Below are positions 1 to 7,975 of a DNA stretch of 64,000 bases, one piece after another. Origin of the DNA: Devosia elaeis (GTDB taxonomy: Bacteria > Pseudomonadota > Alphaproteobacteria > Rhizobiales > Devosiaceae); contig NZ_LVVY01000067.1 of the NCBI RefSeq assembly GCF_001650025.1, positions 32,358 through 96,357 on the forward strand, read 5' to 3'. Both the position numbers and the translations under genes were made by a program. Within the stretch, counting starts at the first letter, position 1. The number at the start of each line of letters is the position of its first letter. The notes under the pieces were generated by a model. That model was not told the DNA's origin. It saw nothing but the letters and a program-made list of their open reading frames with translations, and made no database searches.

Positions 1-22
1 TTTCAAGGTGTTAGGGAAAGGC

Positions 23-346
23 TTAGGCGGCGCGCAGCATGGTGGGCGCCACATCATTGCTGTTGGCCGCCGCCGGAATGACGAGCGGCGCATGGGTCAG
101 CCGGAAGCCGGTGCCGCCATTTTCGTGCGGGGTCAGCTCGATTGTCACGAGGCTCTCCTCGTCTCGCTCTTTCCAGCGATAGGTCAGCAGACTGTTAACG
201 CTGACTGCCTCCAGACAGAGGCTAACGTCATCCGGCTTCCGCAACCAGCGATCGCGATATTCGGGGATGGTCAGCGCCCGCCAGATTTTCTCCGGCGGCG
301 CATCGAGAACGGTCTCGAAAACCAGTTCGCTCTCGGCGTCGCTCAT
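23..346 (-). CDS. SRPBCC / AHSA1-type ligand-binding protein
   Basis: A 107-residue protein of the SRPBCC (START-like, AHSA1/polyketide-cyclase) fold. The N-terminal strand-helix pattern with APPEKIWRALT and the later T-Y-R-W-K-E segment are typical of this family, which forms a hydrophobic cavity; the ligand is unknown. The open frame extends far upstream, but the start at 346 is chosen because its ATG overlaps the stop of the upstream ArsR gene in an ATGA tetranucleotide, implying translational coupling. It is slightly short for the family (usually 130-160 residues). ArsR plus SRPBCC pairs are common in Alphaproteobacteria and a second, independent pair lies at 23.5-24.5 kb. Function beyond the fold cannot be assigned. 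Confidence 0.8.
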   Translation of the reverse strand: MSDAESELVFETVLDAPPEKIWRALTIPEYRDRWLRKPDDVSLCLEAVSVNSLLTYRWKERDEESLVTIELTPHENGGTGFRLTHAPLVIPAAANSNDVAPTMLRAA

Positions 347-657
347 TGGTCCATCTCCCTGAGCAGGTCTTTGAGATTGTCGATGCGGCTGGGCCAGAAA
401 TCGCGATAGCGGCCGAGCCAATCGTGCAGCGGCGCGAAACCGTCGCGCGCGATGCGGTAATGGCTGTAGCGGCCCTCGCGGCGCTCGCTGATCAGCCCCG
501 CCCCGCGCAGCACCGCCAGATGCTGCGACATGGCCGGCTGGGTAATGGCAAAGCCGGCCCGCAGATCGGTGGCATTCATCTCGGCGCCGGCGAGGCGCTC
601 GAGAATGGCGCGGCGGGTCGGATCGGCCAGGGCCCTGAAGATTTCGGTCTCGCTCAT
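343..657 (-). CDS. ArsR/SmtB-family transcriptional regulator
   Basis: A 104-residue winged-helix repressor of the ArsR family. The N-terminal IFRALADPTRRAILERL helix and the recognition-helix segment ITQPAMSQHLAVLRGAGLI are diagnostic. There is no metal-binding CxC in the recognition helix, so it probably belongs to the non-metal ArsR group that pairs with SRPBCC proteins. It is the first gene of a two-gene unit with the AHSA1 gene, overlapping by 4 bases. An ATAAG-N6-CTTAT inverted repeat lies just upstream and may be its operator, which would imply autorepression. Confidence 0.88.
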   Translation of the reverse strand: MSETEIFRALADPTRRAILERLAGAEMNATDLRAGFAITQPAMSQHLAVLRGAGLISERREGRYSHYRIARDGFAPLHDWLGRYRDFWPSRIDNLKDLLREMDQ

Positions 658-666
658 GAAAGTCAG

Positions 667-682
667 ATAAGCATAGACTTAT
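667..682 (-). promoter_or_regulatory. candidate ArsR operator (ATAAG-N6-CTTAT)
   Basis: A perfect 5-bp inverted repeat, ATAAG and CTTAT separated by 6 bases, begins 10 bases upstream of the ArsR start codon. Short AT-rich dyads in this position are the usual ArsR binding sites. The role is inferred from position and symmetry only. Confidence 0.4.
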
Positions 683-735
683 GAGTCGTGGCAAGGGGGG
701 CGGCATGAGCCAGCCGGTGAGCGCGCCGGGTAAGA

Positions 736-763
736 GCCCTCGGGTCAAGCCCGAGGGTGACGA
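736..763. repeat. family-A palindromic repeat, single hairpin
   Basis: CCCTCGGG-tcaag-CCCGAGGG followed by TGACGA, an 8-bp perfect stem. It lies in the 189-base gap between the divergent ArsR and convergent phosphatase genes. The same hairpin recurs at 4.04, 9.55, 9.60, 11.64, 11.69, 16.94 and 16.99 kb, always intergenic. Confidence 0.8.
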
Positions 764-846
764 CCTGTGTGGGGGTGAGTGCGCGAGCCGGTGGATGGGT
801 GAGGGCGCGGCCGGTGGGTGGCTGGGGCGCGAAGGCCCCTGCCCGG

Positions 847-1659
847 CTAGATCGCGAACACTTCGCGGCGCAGTTCGGTCCAGCTTGCCTGGTCGGGAGC
901 GACCAGCAGGCCGCCGCCCAGATCGCCGGGGCGATAGGGCGAGCCGTCGAACTTGGCGACATGGGCGCCGGCCTCGCGCATCATCAGGGCGCCGGCCACG
1001 TGATCCCAGGGCATGAGCTTGCCATAGGCGAGAAAATGCACATTGCCGCCGGCGGCGAAGCGATATTCGTGCCCGGCGCAACGATAATTGGCGCTCATCT
1101 TCACCTTGGCCAGATTGCCGAGGATGGTGCGGCGCTGCTCGAGCGGGAAGAAGGCCGTCGAGGCCAGGCCGCCCATTTCGGCCAGCGGCACCGGATCGGC
1201 ATATTTCATGCGGATGCGGCGGCCATCGGGAAAGACCTGCCAGGTGCCGCAGCCCTTTTCCGCCATGAGGAAATCGTCGCCCATGGGATCGTAGATGACG
1301 CCGGCCACCGGCTCGCCATTCTGCACCACGGCCGCCATGACCGCGAATAGCGGCAGGCCGCCGGCGAAATTGGCCGTGCCGTCGACCGGATCGACATAGA
1401 TGACGATCCGGTCCTCGAGGCTCGAGTCCAGGAGGCGCGGATTGGCGGCGACGGCTTCCTCGCCAATGACCAGAATATCGGGGGAATGATCGCGGATCGC
1501 CGCAGTGATGACCCGCTCGGCATTGGTGTCGGCCTCGGTGACCAGGTCGAAGGCGCCGGTCTTGGTCTGGATCATGCCCTCGTCGAGCCGCCGGAAGCGC
1601 GGCACGATCTCCTGCTTGGCGGCCTGCTTGAGGATGGCGGCCAGGCGGTCGATATTCAT
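847..1659 (-). CDS. inositol monophosphatase family phosphatase
   Basis: A 270-residue Mg-dependent phosphatase of the inositol monophosphatase/CysQ superfamily. The metal-binding signature VDPVDGTANF includes Asp90 and Asp93, GEE lies upstream, and the C-terminal WDHVAGALMMREAGA is the second metal/substrate motif. The likely substrate is inositol-1-phosphate or a related sugar or nucleotide phosphate; SuhB, HisN and CysQ cannot be distinguished here. A Shine-Dalgarno AAGGAA precedes the ATG. The gene starts 4 bases after the stop of ttcA, so the two are co-transcribed. Length is normal for the family. Confidence 0.85.
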   Translation of the reverse strand: MNIDRLAAILKQAAKQEIVPRFRRLDEGMIQTKTGAFDLVTEADTNAERVITAAIRDHSPDILVIGEEAVAANPRLLDSSLEDRIVIYVDPVDGTANFAGGLPLFAVMAAVVQNGEPVAGVIYDPMGDDFLMAEKGCGTWQVFPDGRRIRMKYADPVPLAEMGGLASTAFFPLEQRRTILGNLAKVKMSANYRCAGHEYRFAAGGNVHFLAYGKLMPWDHVAGALMMREAGAHVAKFDGSPYRPGDLGGGLLVAPDQASWTELRREVFAI

Positions 1660-1663
1660 GCGT

Positions 1664-2533
1664 CTATTCCTTCGGCTGGATGGAGAGGCCCGCGAAATCG
1701 AAGAGGCGCGGGTCGAGCATATGGCTCGGATTGATATTGCCCAAAGCGCGGATCATCACGTCCTTGCGGCCGGGCATGGCTTTTTCCATGTCGGTCAGCA
1801 TGGCCTTGGTGACATTGCGCTGCAAGCCGTCCTGGCTGCCGCAGAGGTCACAGGGAATGATGGGGAAAGCCATGGCATCGGAAAAGCGCTGCAAATCTTC
1901 CTCGGCGCAATAGATCAGCGGCCGCAGCACTTCGAGATCGCCCTCGTCATTGACCAGCTTGGGCGGCATGGCGGCCAGCTTGCCGCCATGGAAGAGGTTC
2001 ATGAAGAAGGTTTCGAGGCTGTCGTCACGATGATGGCCCAGGACCAGCGCAGAGCAGCCCTCCTCCCGCGCGATGCGATAGAGATTGCCGCGCCGCAGCC
2101 GCGAGCAGAGCGAGCAATAGGTGGCGCCGGCCGGCAGCTTGTCGGTGACGATCGAATAGGTGTCCTGATATTCGATGCGGTGCTCGATGCCGAGCCCGGT
2201 GAGAAATTCGGGCAGGATATGCTTGGGAAAATTCGGTTGGCCCTGATCGAGATTGCAGGCCAGCAATTCGACCGGCAGGAGGCCCCGCCATTTGAGATCG
2301 AGCAGGAGCGCCAGCAGGCCATAGGAATCCTTGCCGCCGGACAGCGCGATCAGCCATTTCTCGCCCGGCCGCACCATGGCGAACTTGTCCAGCGCCTCGC
2401 GGACGTTGCGAATGAGACGCTTGCGCAGCTTGTTGAACTCGACCGAACGCGGCGCATTGGCAAAAATGGGATGCGCGCCGGAGGCATCGGCCTCGTCTTC
2501 CGGCATGGCGGGGGTTTCCATCGCCGCACTCAT
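1664..2533 (-). CDS. ttcA: tRNA 2-thiocytidine biosynthesis protein TtcA
   Basis: A 289-residue ATP-dependent tRNA thiolase that makes 2-thiocytidine at position 32. The PP-loop SGGKDS is at residues 65-70. The cysteine motifs CSLC (Cys140, Cys143) and, further on, CDLCG supply the Fe-S cluster ligands expected of TtcA. The 165-base region upstream separates it from divergently transcribed sbmA/bacA and must hold both promoters. The stop lies 4 bases from the downstream phosphatase, forming a two-gene operon. The N-terminal 25 residues are low-complexity and acidic, and the true start could be a few codons later. Confidence 0.93.
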   Translation of the reverse strand: MSAAMETPAMPEDEADASGAHPIFANAPRSVEFNKLRKRLIRNVREALDKFAMVRPGEKWLIALSGGKDSYGLLALLLDLKWRGLLPVELLACNLDQGQPNFPKHILPEFLTGLGIEHRIEYQDTYSIVTDKLPAGATYCSLCSRLRRGNLYRIAREEGCSALVLGHHRDDSLETFFMNLFHGGKLAAMPPKLVNDEGDLEVLRPLIYCAEEDLQRFSDAMAFPIIPCDLCGSQDGLQRNVTKAMLTDMEKAMPGRKDVMIRALGNINPSHMLDPRLFDFAGLSIQPKE

Positions 2534-2698
2534 GGCAAAACTCTCGTTTGATCGGTCGGCTAGCTGATAACGCCGTTGGGCGGCGATGGAAAGCCAAAGC
2601 GTTACAGCACAATCTTACCAAAGCTTAAGTTGTCGTCCTTGTTTTCTCCGCTTTACGGCAGTTAGATCGGGCCTCCTTCCGACACCCTGGAGCATGCG

Positions 2699-4015
2699 GT
2701 GTTTCGCTCTTTCTTCCCCAATCCCAAAGTGTTTTTCACGGCCGCGCTCGCCTGGACGGCCATCGCCATCGCGATCTGGTTCACCATAGGCCCCGCGCTT
2801 GCCAATCTGATCAGCCTTGGCCCCGTAATCGGGCAGGCACCCACCGAGGCCGATCCGGATGTGTTCCTGACGCCGGACCGGGTCTGGCTCTACCAATATG
2901 TCATCATGGCCGGATATCTGTTCTGCATCCCCTGGTACTGGCTGGGGGACAATCGGCGCTGGTATTGGTGGTCGGTCGTGGGCAGCGTCACCATCGTGGA
3001 AGTGGTGTTCTTCGACGTGCAGGCCAGCGCGTGGATGAATGCCTGGTATGGCGAATTCTACAACATGTTCCAGGGGGCGCTGCAAAATCCCGGCAGCGTT
3101 TCGCTGGAAACCATCTATGGCGAATTGTCCACCGTGCTGATCGTGCTGCTGCCGCGCATCGCCATCCTGGTGCTGAACGCCTTCTTCATCGCCCATTACC
3201 TGTTCCGCTGGCGGCGGGCGATGACCTTCTTCTACATGAGCCATTGGCCCCGCCTGCGCGGGGTGGAAGGCGCCTCCCAGCGTATCCAGGAAGATACCCA
3301 GCGCTTCGCCAATATCGTCGAGGGACTGGCCGTGTCCCTGGTCGGCTCGATCATGACGCTGCTGGTCTTCCTGCCGCTGCTCTGGCAGCTATCGCAGAAC
3401 ATCACGGAATTGCCGCTGATCGGCCCCGTCAACGGGAGCCTGGTCTGGGTGGCGCTGATGTCGGCCATGGCCGGCACGCTGCTGCTGGGCCTGGTCGGCA
3501 TCAAGCTGCCGGGCCTGGAATTCCAGAACCAGCGCGTGGAAGCCGCGTTCCGCAAGGAACTGGTCTATGGCGAAGACCATCACGAAAGAGCCCGCCCGCT
3601 CGACACCAAGGAATTCTTCCTCGGCGTGCAGCGCAATTATTTCCGGCTCTATGGGCACTATCTCTACTTCAACGTAGCGCGCTACGTTTACCTCCAAGGC
3701 GCCAATTTCGTGCCGCTGATCGCCATGTCGCCCTCCATCGCCGCCGGCGCGCTGACCTTCGGCCTGTTCCAGCAGGTCAGCAATGCCTTCGACCAGGTGG
3801 ACAGCTCCTTCCGCTTCCTGGCCAATTCCTGGACCACGATCATCTCGCTGATCTCGGTCTATAAGCGCTTGCGCACCTTCGAGGCCAATATTCCGCCCGA
3901 CGCGATCTCCGGTGTCGATTACGACGACCCGCGCTATGTCGCCACCGATGCGGAATTCGAGCCCCTGCCTACGGATCGCGACCAAGGCAAGGAGGGGGTG
4001 CCGGCAGGGCTGTAA
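2699..4015 (+). CDS. sbmA: SbmA/BacA-family peptide antibiotic transporter
   Basis: A 438-residue inner-membrane protein of the SbmA/BacA family, proton-driven importers of proline-rich and NCR-type peptides, bleomycin and related compounds. Several hydrophobic segments span the first 220 residues and the 330-400 region. The family signature VEGASQRIQEDTQRFA lies between membrane segments. The start is a GTG at 2699 supported by GGAG six bases upstream; the nearby ATG at 2694 is out of frame. Its length is slightly above SbmA (406). It stands alone, divergent from ttcA, and is followed by intergenic repeats. In rhizobia BacA is needed for symbiosis and for very-long-chain fatty acid modification of lipid A; whether that applies here is unknown. 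Confidence 0.92.
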   Translation: MFRSFFPNPKVFFTAALAWTAIAIAIWFTIGPALANLISLGPVIGQAPTEADPDVFLTPDRVWLYQYVIMAGYLFCIPWYWLGDNRRWYWWSVVGSVTIVEVVFFDVQASAWMNAWYGEFYNMFQGALQNPGSVSLETIYGELSTVLIVLLPRIAILVLNAFFIAHYLFRWRRAMTFFYMSHWPRLRGVEGASQRIQEDTQRFANIVEGLAVSLVGSIMTLLVFLPLLWQLSQNITELPLIGPVNGSLVWVALMSAMAGTLLLGLVGIKLPGLEFQNQRVEAAFRKELVYGEDHHERARPLDTKEFFLGVQRNYFRLYGHYLYFNVARYVYLQGANFVPLIAMSPSIAAGALTFGLFQQVSNAFDQVDSSFRFLANSWTTIISLISVYKRLRTFEANIPPDAISGVDYDDPRYVATDAEFEPLPTDRDQGKEGVPAGL

Positions 4016-4043
4016 AAGCGCCTCCGCCTCCAAGCATCGCATC

Positions 4044-4095
4044 GCCCTCGGGTCAAGCCCGAGGGTGACGAGCGGTGGGTGGGGTGGGGTGGGGT
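4044..4095. repeat. family-A repeat, half-element with G-rich tail
   Basis: The CCCTCGGG-tcaag-CCCGAGGG hairpin is followed by TGACGAGCGGTGGGTGGGG and more GGGGT units. The tail matches the right-hand flank of the three composite elements (9.5, 11.6 and 16.9 kb), so this is one half of that element. It lies in the 212-base convergent gap after sbmA. Confidence 0.75.
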
Positions 4096-4124
4096 GAGGC
4101 TGGAAGGGTAAGTTCCCCCACCGG

Positions 4125-4190
4125 GTCATTCCCGCGAAGGCGGGAACCGCTGTTTGAAACGGAGGTCCCCGCTTGCGCGGGGATGACATG
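4125..4190. repeat. family-B double-hairpin repeat
   Basis: Two adjacent GC hairpins (TCCCGCgaaGGCGGGA and CCCCGCttGCGCGGGG) are bounded by GTCAT on the left and ATGAC on the right, so the whole unit has inverted ends. A close copy lies at 10641-10710. Confidence 0.75.
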
Positions 4191-4227
4191 GTGCGAACTC
4201 CAGCACCGAGTGCTCTCGTGAACCGCT

Positions 4228-4647
4228 CTAGCGGAACGTCACATAGCCCTCGGGGCTGATGGGCCATTGCGGGTTCCAGGCGATTTCCCAGGCGTGGTCG
4301 TCGGGATCGGCGACATAGCCGCGATAGCCGCCATGGGGCGGTGCGTCGGCGGGGCGCAGCAGGGTGCCGCCGGCGGCGAGGAGTTGCTGCATGAGCGGGG
4401 CGACCTCTTCCTGGCTGCGCACATTATGCGCCAGCGCATAGGCGCCCGGACTGACGAGGCCGGAACGCCCCATATCGGTTTCCAGCGCCGATTTGAGGAA
4501 GAGACCGAGCACGAAACCATTCATCTGGTAGAAGATGATTTCCGGATTCTCGAAGACAGGCTTCCAGCCGAAGCCATTGAGATAAAAGCGCTTTGCGCGA
4601 TCGAGATCGGTGCTGCCGAGTGTGAGAACGGCCATTTGCTGTTGCAT
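4228..4647 (-). CDS. VOC-family (glyoxalase/bleomycin resistance-like) protein
   Basis: A 139-residue single-domain vicinal-oxygen-chelate protein. The N-terminal STDLDRAKRFYLNGFGWKP motif and the C-terminal GYRGYVADPDDHAWEIAWNP, with a conserved metal-ligand Glu, are characteristic. Proteins of this type are often annotated as glyoxalase-like, but the reaction is not predictable. A second in-frame Met at residue 5 (MAVLTLGS) could be the real start. It is monocistronic, convergent with sbmA across a repeat-containing gap, and upstream of the rpsD terminator region. Confidence 0.85.
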   Translation of the reverse strand: MQQQMAVLTLGSTDLDRAKRFYLNGFGWKPVFENPEIIFYQMNGFVLGLFLKSALETDMGRSGLVSPGAYALAHNVRSQEEVAPLMQQLLAAGGTLLRPADAPPHGGYRGYVADPDDHAWEIAWNPQWPISPEGYVTFR

Positions 4648-4816
4648 GGATCCATTACCTTTGGTTCGCCGCGCACCATGCGCGGTCGATAAAGGCCACG
4701 GGACTCACTGCCCAGGGGCAAGGCCAGGACCCGCCTGCGCGGGGGCCGGGCTAACCGCACCGACCTCTCCTTTTCTGACAGCGGGATTGTACCCATTCCG
4801 GCCGCAGCGCGCAAAC

Positions 4817-4845
4817 AAAAGGGCCGCTCCGAAGAGCGGCCCTTT
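4817..4845 (-). terminator. rho-independent terminator of rpsD
   Basis: A nine-base perfect stem GGGCCGCTC / GAGCGGCCC with a 4-base loop. Read on the minus strand it is followed by a short T run. It lies 23 bases after the rpsD stop. Confidence 0.9.
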
Positions 4846-4868
4846 GCAATTCTTCCGGGTCGGTTCGC

Positions 4869-5486
4869 TTAGCGCGAGTAGAATTCGACGACCAGGTTCG
4901 GTTCCATCTGGACCGGATAGGGCACGTCCGACAGAGCGGGCACGCGCACATAGGTGGCGACCTGCTTGTTGTGGTCGACTTCGACGTAATCGGGAACGTC
5001 ACGCTCGGCCAGCTGGTTGGCTTCCAGAACCACGGTCAGCTGCTTGGAGCGCTCGCGCACTTCGATCTTGTCGCCGATCTTGACCTGGTAGGACGGGATG
5101 TTGACGCGCTTGCCGTTGACGAGCACGTGGCCATGGGACACGAACTGGCGGGCGGCAAAGACGGTCGGCACGAACTTGGCGCGGTAGACGATGGCGTCCA
5201 GGCGCGATTCGAGCAGGCCGATCAGGTTTTCACCGGTATCGCCCTTGCGGCGGTTGGCTTCGTCATAGAGACGGCGGAAGCCCTTCTCGGTGATCGAGCC
5301 GTAATAGCCCTTGAGCTTCTGCTTGGCGCGCAGCTGCAGACCATAGTCCGAGAGCTTGCCCTTGCGGCGCTGGCCATGCTGGCCGGGGCCATAGGCACGG
5401 GCATTGAGCGGGGACTTCGGACGGCCCCAGATGTTTTCGCCAAGGCGGCGGTCAATCTTGTACTTCGCGGAATGACGCTTCGACAT
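4869..5486 (-). CDS. rpsD: 30S ribosomal protein S4
   Basis: A 205-residue primary 16S-binding protein of the small subunit. The N-terminus [21 protein letters not shown] and the S4 RNA-binding domain ([31 protein letters not shown]) are unmistakable. The open frame continues 25 codons further upstream, but 5486 gives the standard alphaproteobacterial length and N-terminus, with AAGGA upstream. It is a single-gene unit with its own terminator, as usual for rpsD in this class, where it is detached from the alpha operon. Confidence 0.98.
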   Translation of the reverse strand: MSKRHSAKYKIDRRLGENIWGRPKSPLNARAYGPGQHGQRRKGKLSDYGLQLRAKQKLKGYYGSITEKGFRRLYDEANRRKGDTGENLIGLLESRLDAIVYRAKFVPTVFAARQFVSHGHVLVNGKRVNIPSYQVKIGDKIEVRERSKQLTVVLEANQLAERDVPDYVEVDHNKQVATYVRVPALSDVPYPVQMEPNLVVEFYSR

Positions 5487-5659
5487 CGCGTATCCTTCTT
5501 CAAACGTTGAACGGATCGCGCCCTCCTCTGCCCCGCTTTCGCGAGGCCGACAGACTCCCAACAGAGAATCCCGGGTGCGCCTATGGGCCCGAAGGCCGGA
5601 ATAGGTGGGCGCGTCTTAGAGGCGGAGCGCCGGAGAGTCAAGCGCGGCGGCGCTTTCTC

Positions 5660-5710
5660 TTGACTTTCAGGCCATCCGGTCCAAAATCAGGCCAATCGGT
5701 CTATTTTTGG
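5660..5710 (+). promoter_or_regulatory. candidate promoter and operator of the TetR-CPBP operon
   Basis: TTGACT (5660-5665), 16 bases, then CAAAAT (5682-5687) is a plausible sigma-70-type promoter. An inverted repeat CCAAAAT / ATTTTTGG (5681-5687, 5703-5710) and a direct repeat ATCCGGTC / ATCGGTC overlap it just before the TetR start. Autorepression is inferred. Confidence 0.4.
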
Positions 5711-5716
5711 AATGCC

Positions 5717-6313
5717 ATGTCTTTCATCGAGGAACAGCGGCGGCGGCAGATCATCGACGCCACGATCAGCGTGCTGGCCCGCCATGGCGTCGCGCAGACC
5801 TCGCTGTCGCGCATCGCGGCCGAGGCCGGCATTTCCAAGAGCGTCATCTCCTATCATTTCGACGGCAAGGCGGAAATCTTCCGCCAGCTCTTCGCCACGA
5901 TCGGTGCGCGGATCGAGGCGGCCATCCTGCCCGAGATCGAGCGGGCCGAGGACAGCTGGGGGCGCATCGCGGCCTATATCGGCGGCCAATTGGCCTATAT
6001 GGAGGCCCACCGCGAGGAATTGCTGGCCATTGCCCATATCGCGCTCAGCCATGTCGGCACCGGCGCGGCGCCCGATTACATCGCCCGTGTCGAGATCGAG
6101 GAGCACGAGCTGCTGCGCGACTGGCTGAAGGAGGGCCAGGCCGATGGCAGCTTCACCACCTTCGACGCCGATGCAATGGCCACCACCATTGCCGGCGCCA
6201 TCGAGGGCACGCTGAGCCGCTGGGCCAATGACCCGCGGACCGATCTCGATCTTTTCGCCGCCGAGCTGATCGCCCTGTTCGGCCGCGCGGTGCGGGCGGG
6301 CGGCCATGGCTGA
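5717..6313 (+). CDS. TetR/AcrR-family transcriptional regulator
   Basis: A 198-residue TetR-type repressor. The N-terminal HTH runs RRRQIIDATISVLARHGVAQTSLSRIAAEAGISKSVISYHF, and the helical C-terminal ligand domain is of normal length. The frame opens further upstream, but the ATG at 5717 gives the conserved N-terminus. The 3' end overlaps the next gene, a CPBP protease-like membrane protein, by 8 bases, so the regulator is translationally linked to two CPBP genes it probably controls. The ligand is unknown. Confidence 0.9.
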   Translation: MSFIEEQRRRQIIDATISVLARHGVAQTSLSRIAAEAGISKSVISYHFDGKAEIFRQLFATIGARIEAAILPEIERAEDSWGRIAAYIGGQLAYMEAHREELLAIAHIALSHVGTGAAPDYIARVEIEEHELLRDWLKEGQADGSFTTFDADAMATTIAGAIEGTLSRWANDPRTDLDLFAAELIALFGRAVRAGGHG

Positions 6314-7148
6314 GCCCGCCGGCCCGGCCCCACGCCTGTTCGCGCCGCCGCTGCTGGTGCTGGCGCTGATGGGCCTCGTGCTCATCCTCACGGGCCGGGG
6401 CGTGGAACTGGGGCCATGGGTGGCGTCGGCGGCATTGCTGGCCGGATTGACGCTGCTGGCCTTCCTGCCGCTCGCGGCCATCGGCGCGCGAGGCGAACGG
6501 GAGCGCTGGATTGCCATTGCGCTGGTAGCGCTGGTCTATGCGCTCAACCTTTTCGTGCTGACCCTGCCCCGCTTCGGACCCTTTGCCGGGCTGGACTGGA
6601 ACTGGCAGGGCAAAACGCTGGATCTGGTCTGGATGCTGGGCGTCATCGCGCTGCTCGCGCCGGCGCAAAGGCGGGCAATCGGCTGGACCTGGCAGGTCCG
6701 GCCCGGAACGCTGGCCATTGCCGCCGTCAATATCGCCATTCTCGCCCTGGCCGGCTTCCTGCTGGCGGGCGTGGCGCCGGGCCGCATGGCGGGCGGGCTG
6801 AGCCTCGAACGGGTGCTGTTCGATCTGTCCCACGCCAATCTGGTGGAAGAAATCGCCTTTCGCGGCTTCATGCTGGCGCTGCTGGACCGGGTCTTCGCGC
6901 GGCATTGGGCTTTCGGCGGCACCAGGATCGGCTGGGGCGTGGTGCTGACCGCCTGGCTGTTCGGGCTGGTCCATGGCATCACCTTTACAGACGGGGTGCT
7001 GGGCTTCGATCCCGTCTGGCTGAGTTTCGCCTTCGTCATGGGACTGGTGCTGGGCTGGATCCGCACGCTGACCGGCAGCCTCTGGCCGGCCTTTCTCGCC
7101 CATACCGCCCCCGAGGCCGGCATGCTCGCCGCCCTGGCCCTGCCCTGA
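6306..7148 (+). CDS. CPBP-family intramembrane metalloprotease
   Basis: A 280-residue polytopic membrane protein with a C-terminal CPBP (CAAX protease and bacteriocin-processing, Abi) domain. The catalytic EExxxR motif EEIAFRG is at residues 181-187. It is followed by LVHG and a third motif near LAHTAPEAG, supplying the expected Glu and His residues. About seven hydrophobic segments are visible. It overlaps the TetR gene and precedes a second CPBP gene by 14 bases, so the three form one operon. Substrates of bacterial CPBP proteins are mostly unknown; roles in prenyl-protein cleavage, bacteriocin self-immunity or membrane stress are possible. Confidence 0.88.
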   Translation: MAEPAGPAPRLFAPPLLVLALMGLVLILTGRGVELGPWVASAALLAGLTLLAFLPLAAIGARGERERWIAIALVALVYALNLFVLTLPRFGPFAGLDWNWQGKTLDLVWMLGVIALLAPAQRRAIGWTWQVRPGTLAIAAVNIAILALAGFLLAGVAPGRMAGGLSLERVLFDLSHANLVEEIAFRGFMLALLDRVFARHWAFGGTRIGWGVVLTAWLFGLVHGITFTDGVLGFDPVWLSFAFVMGLVLGWIRTLTGSLWPAFLAHTAPEAGMLAALALP

Positions 7149-7162
7149 ACCGGAATTCGCCC

Positions 7163-7975
7163 ATGCCCCAATCCATCATCATCCGCATCTGCCTGGTCTG
7201 GATGGCGCTGCTGGCGCTCTTTGCCGGCAAGACGCAATTGGCGGTGCTGCTGTTCGGGCCCGAATACGATCTCGCCCGGCATATGTTCATGGCCGTGCTG
7301 AGCAGCCTGCTCGTGGTGCCCTTCATCATCATGGTGCAGCGCCTGGTGGACAGGAAGCCGTTTGCCGAACTCGGCCTGGCGCTCGATCTCTCGGCGCTGA
7401 AGCCGCTGCTGGTGGGGATTCTGGCCTGGTCCGGACCCTTCCTCGTCGGTCTTGGCATCTGCCTGGCCCTGGGCCTCGTGGACATCCGCCCGCTGGCTTC
7501 ATGGGGCGACATTCTCGCCTTCGTGCCGCTGCTGATCCTGCTGGTCTTCCTGCTCGAAGCGCTGCCGGAGGAATTGGGGTTTCGCGGCTATCTGCAGACC
7601 AATCTGGGCCGGCTGCTGCAACCCTGGCTGGCGGTGACGGTCCAGGCGAGCCTGTTCGGCTCCTGGGGCGTGGCGCTCTGGCTCATCTCCGCTGGCGGCA
7701 TCGATGTGATGCATGCCTCCATGTTCTATGTGATGGCCGCCGTGCTGGGCGCGGTGCGGATCATTACCGGCTCGCTCTGGAGCACGATCGGCATTCACCT
7801 GGCCTTCCAGACCACGGCGCAATTGCTGATGCATGCCGAGCGCGGCCATTTCGCCATCGAAGGCCTGTTCTGGCTGCAGGTCATCGCGCTCGGCGTGGTG
7901 CCCTTCTCGCTGGTCATCCCCATCGTCGAGCACTTCTACCGCGACAAGGTCAACTGGAGCGCAAAGCCGGTTTAG
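7163..7975 (+). CDS. second CPBP-family membrane protease
   Basis: A 270-residue membrane protein with the CPBP motif EELGFRG starting at residue 136 and several transmembrane stretches before and after it. The second motif is less clear than in its neighbour: the stretch GSWGVALWL stands where a catalytic His is expected, and a His is present in GIHLAFQ. The active site therefore deserves checking. The ATG at 7163 is chosen because the longer frame runs through the upstream gene. The stop codon overlaps that of the convergent MFS gene by 3-4 bases. The tandem pair suggests duplication followed by divergence under one TetR regulator. Confidence 0.85.
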   Translation: MPQSIIIRICLVWMALLALFAGKTQLAVLLFGPEYDLARHMFMAVLSSLLVVPFIIMVQRLVDRKPFAELGLALDLSALKPLLVGILAWSGPFLVGLGICLALGLVDIRPLASWGDILAFVPLLILLVFLLEALPEELGFRGYLQTNLGRLLQPWLAVTVQASLFGSWGVALWLISAGGIDVMHASMFYVMAAVLGAVRIITGSLWSTIGIHLAFQTTAQLLMHAERGHFAIEGLFWLQVIALGVVPFSLVIPIVEHFYRDKVNWSAKPV

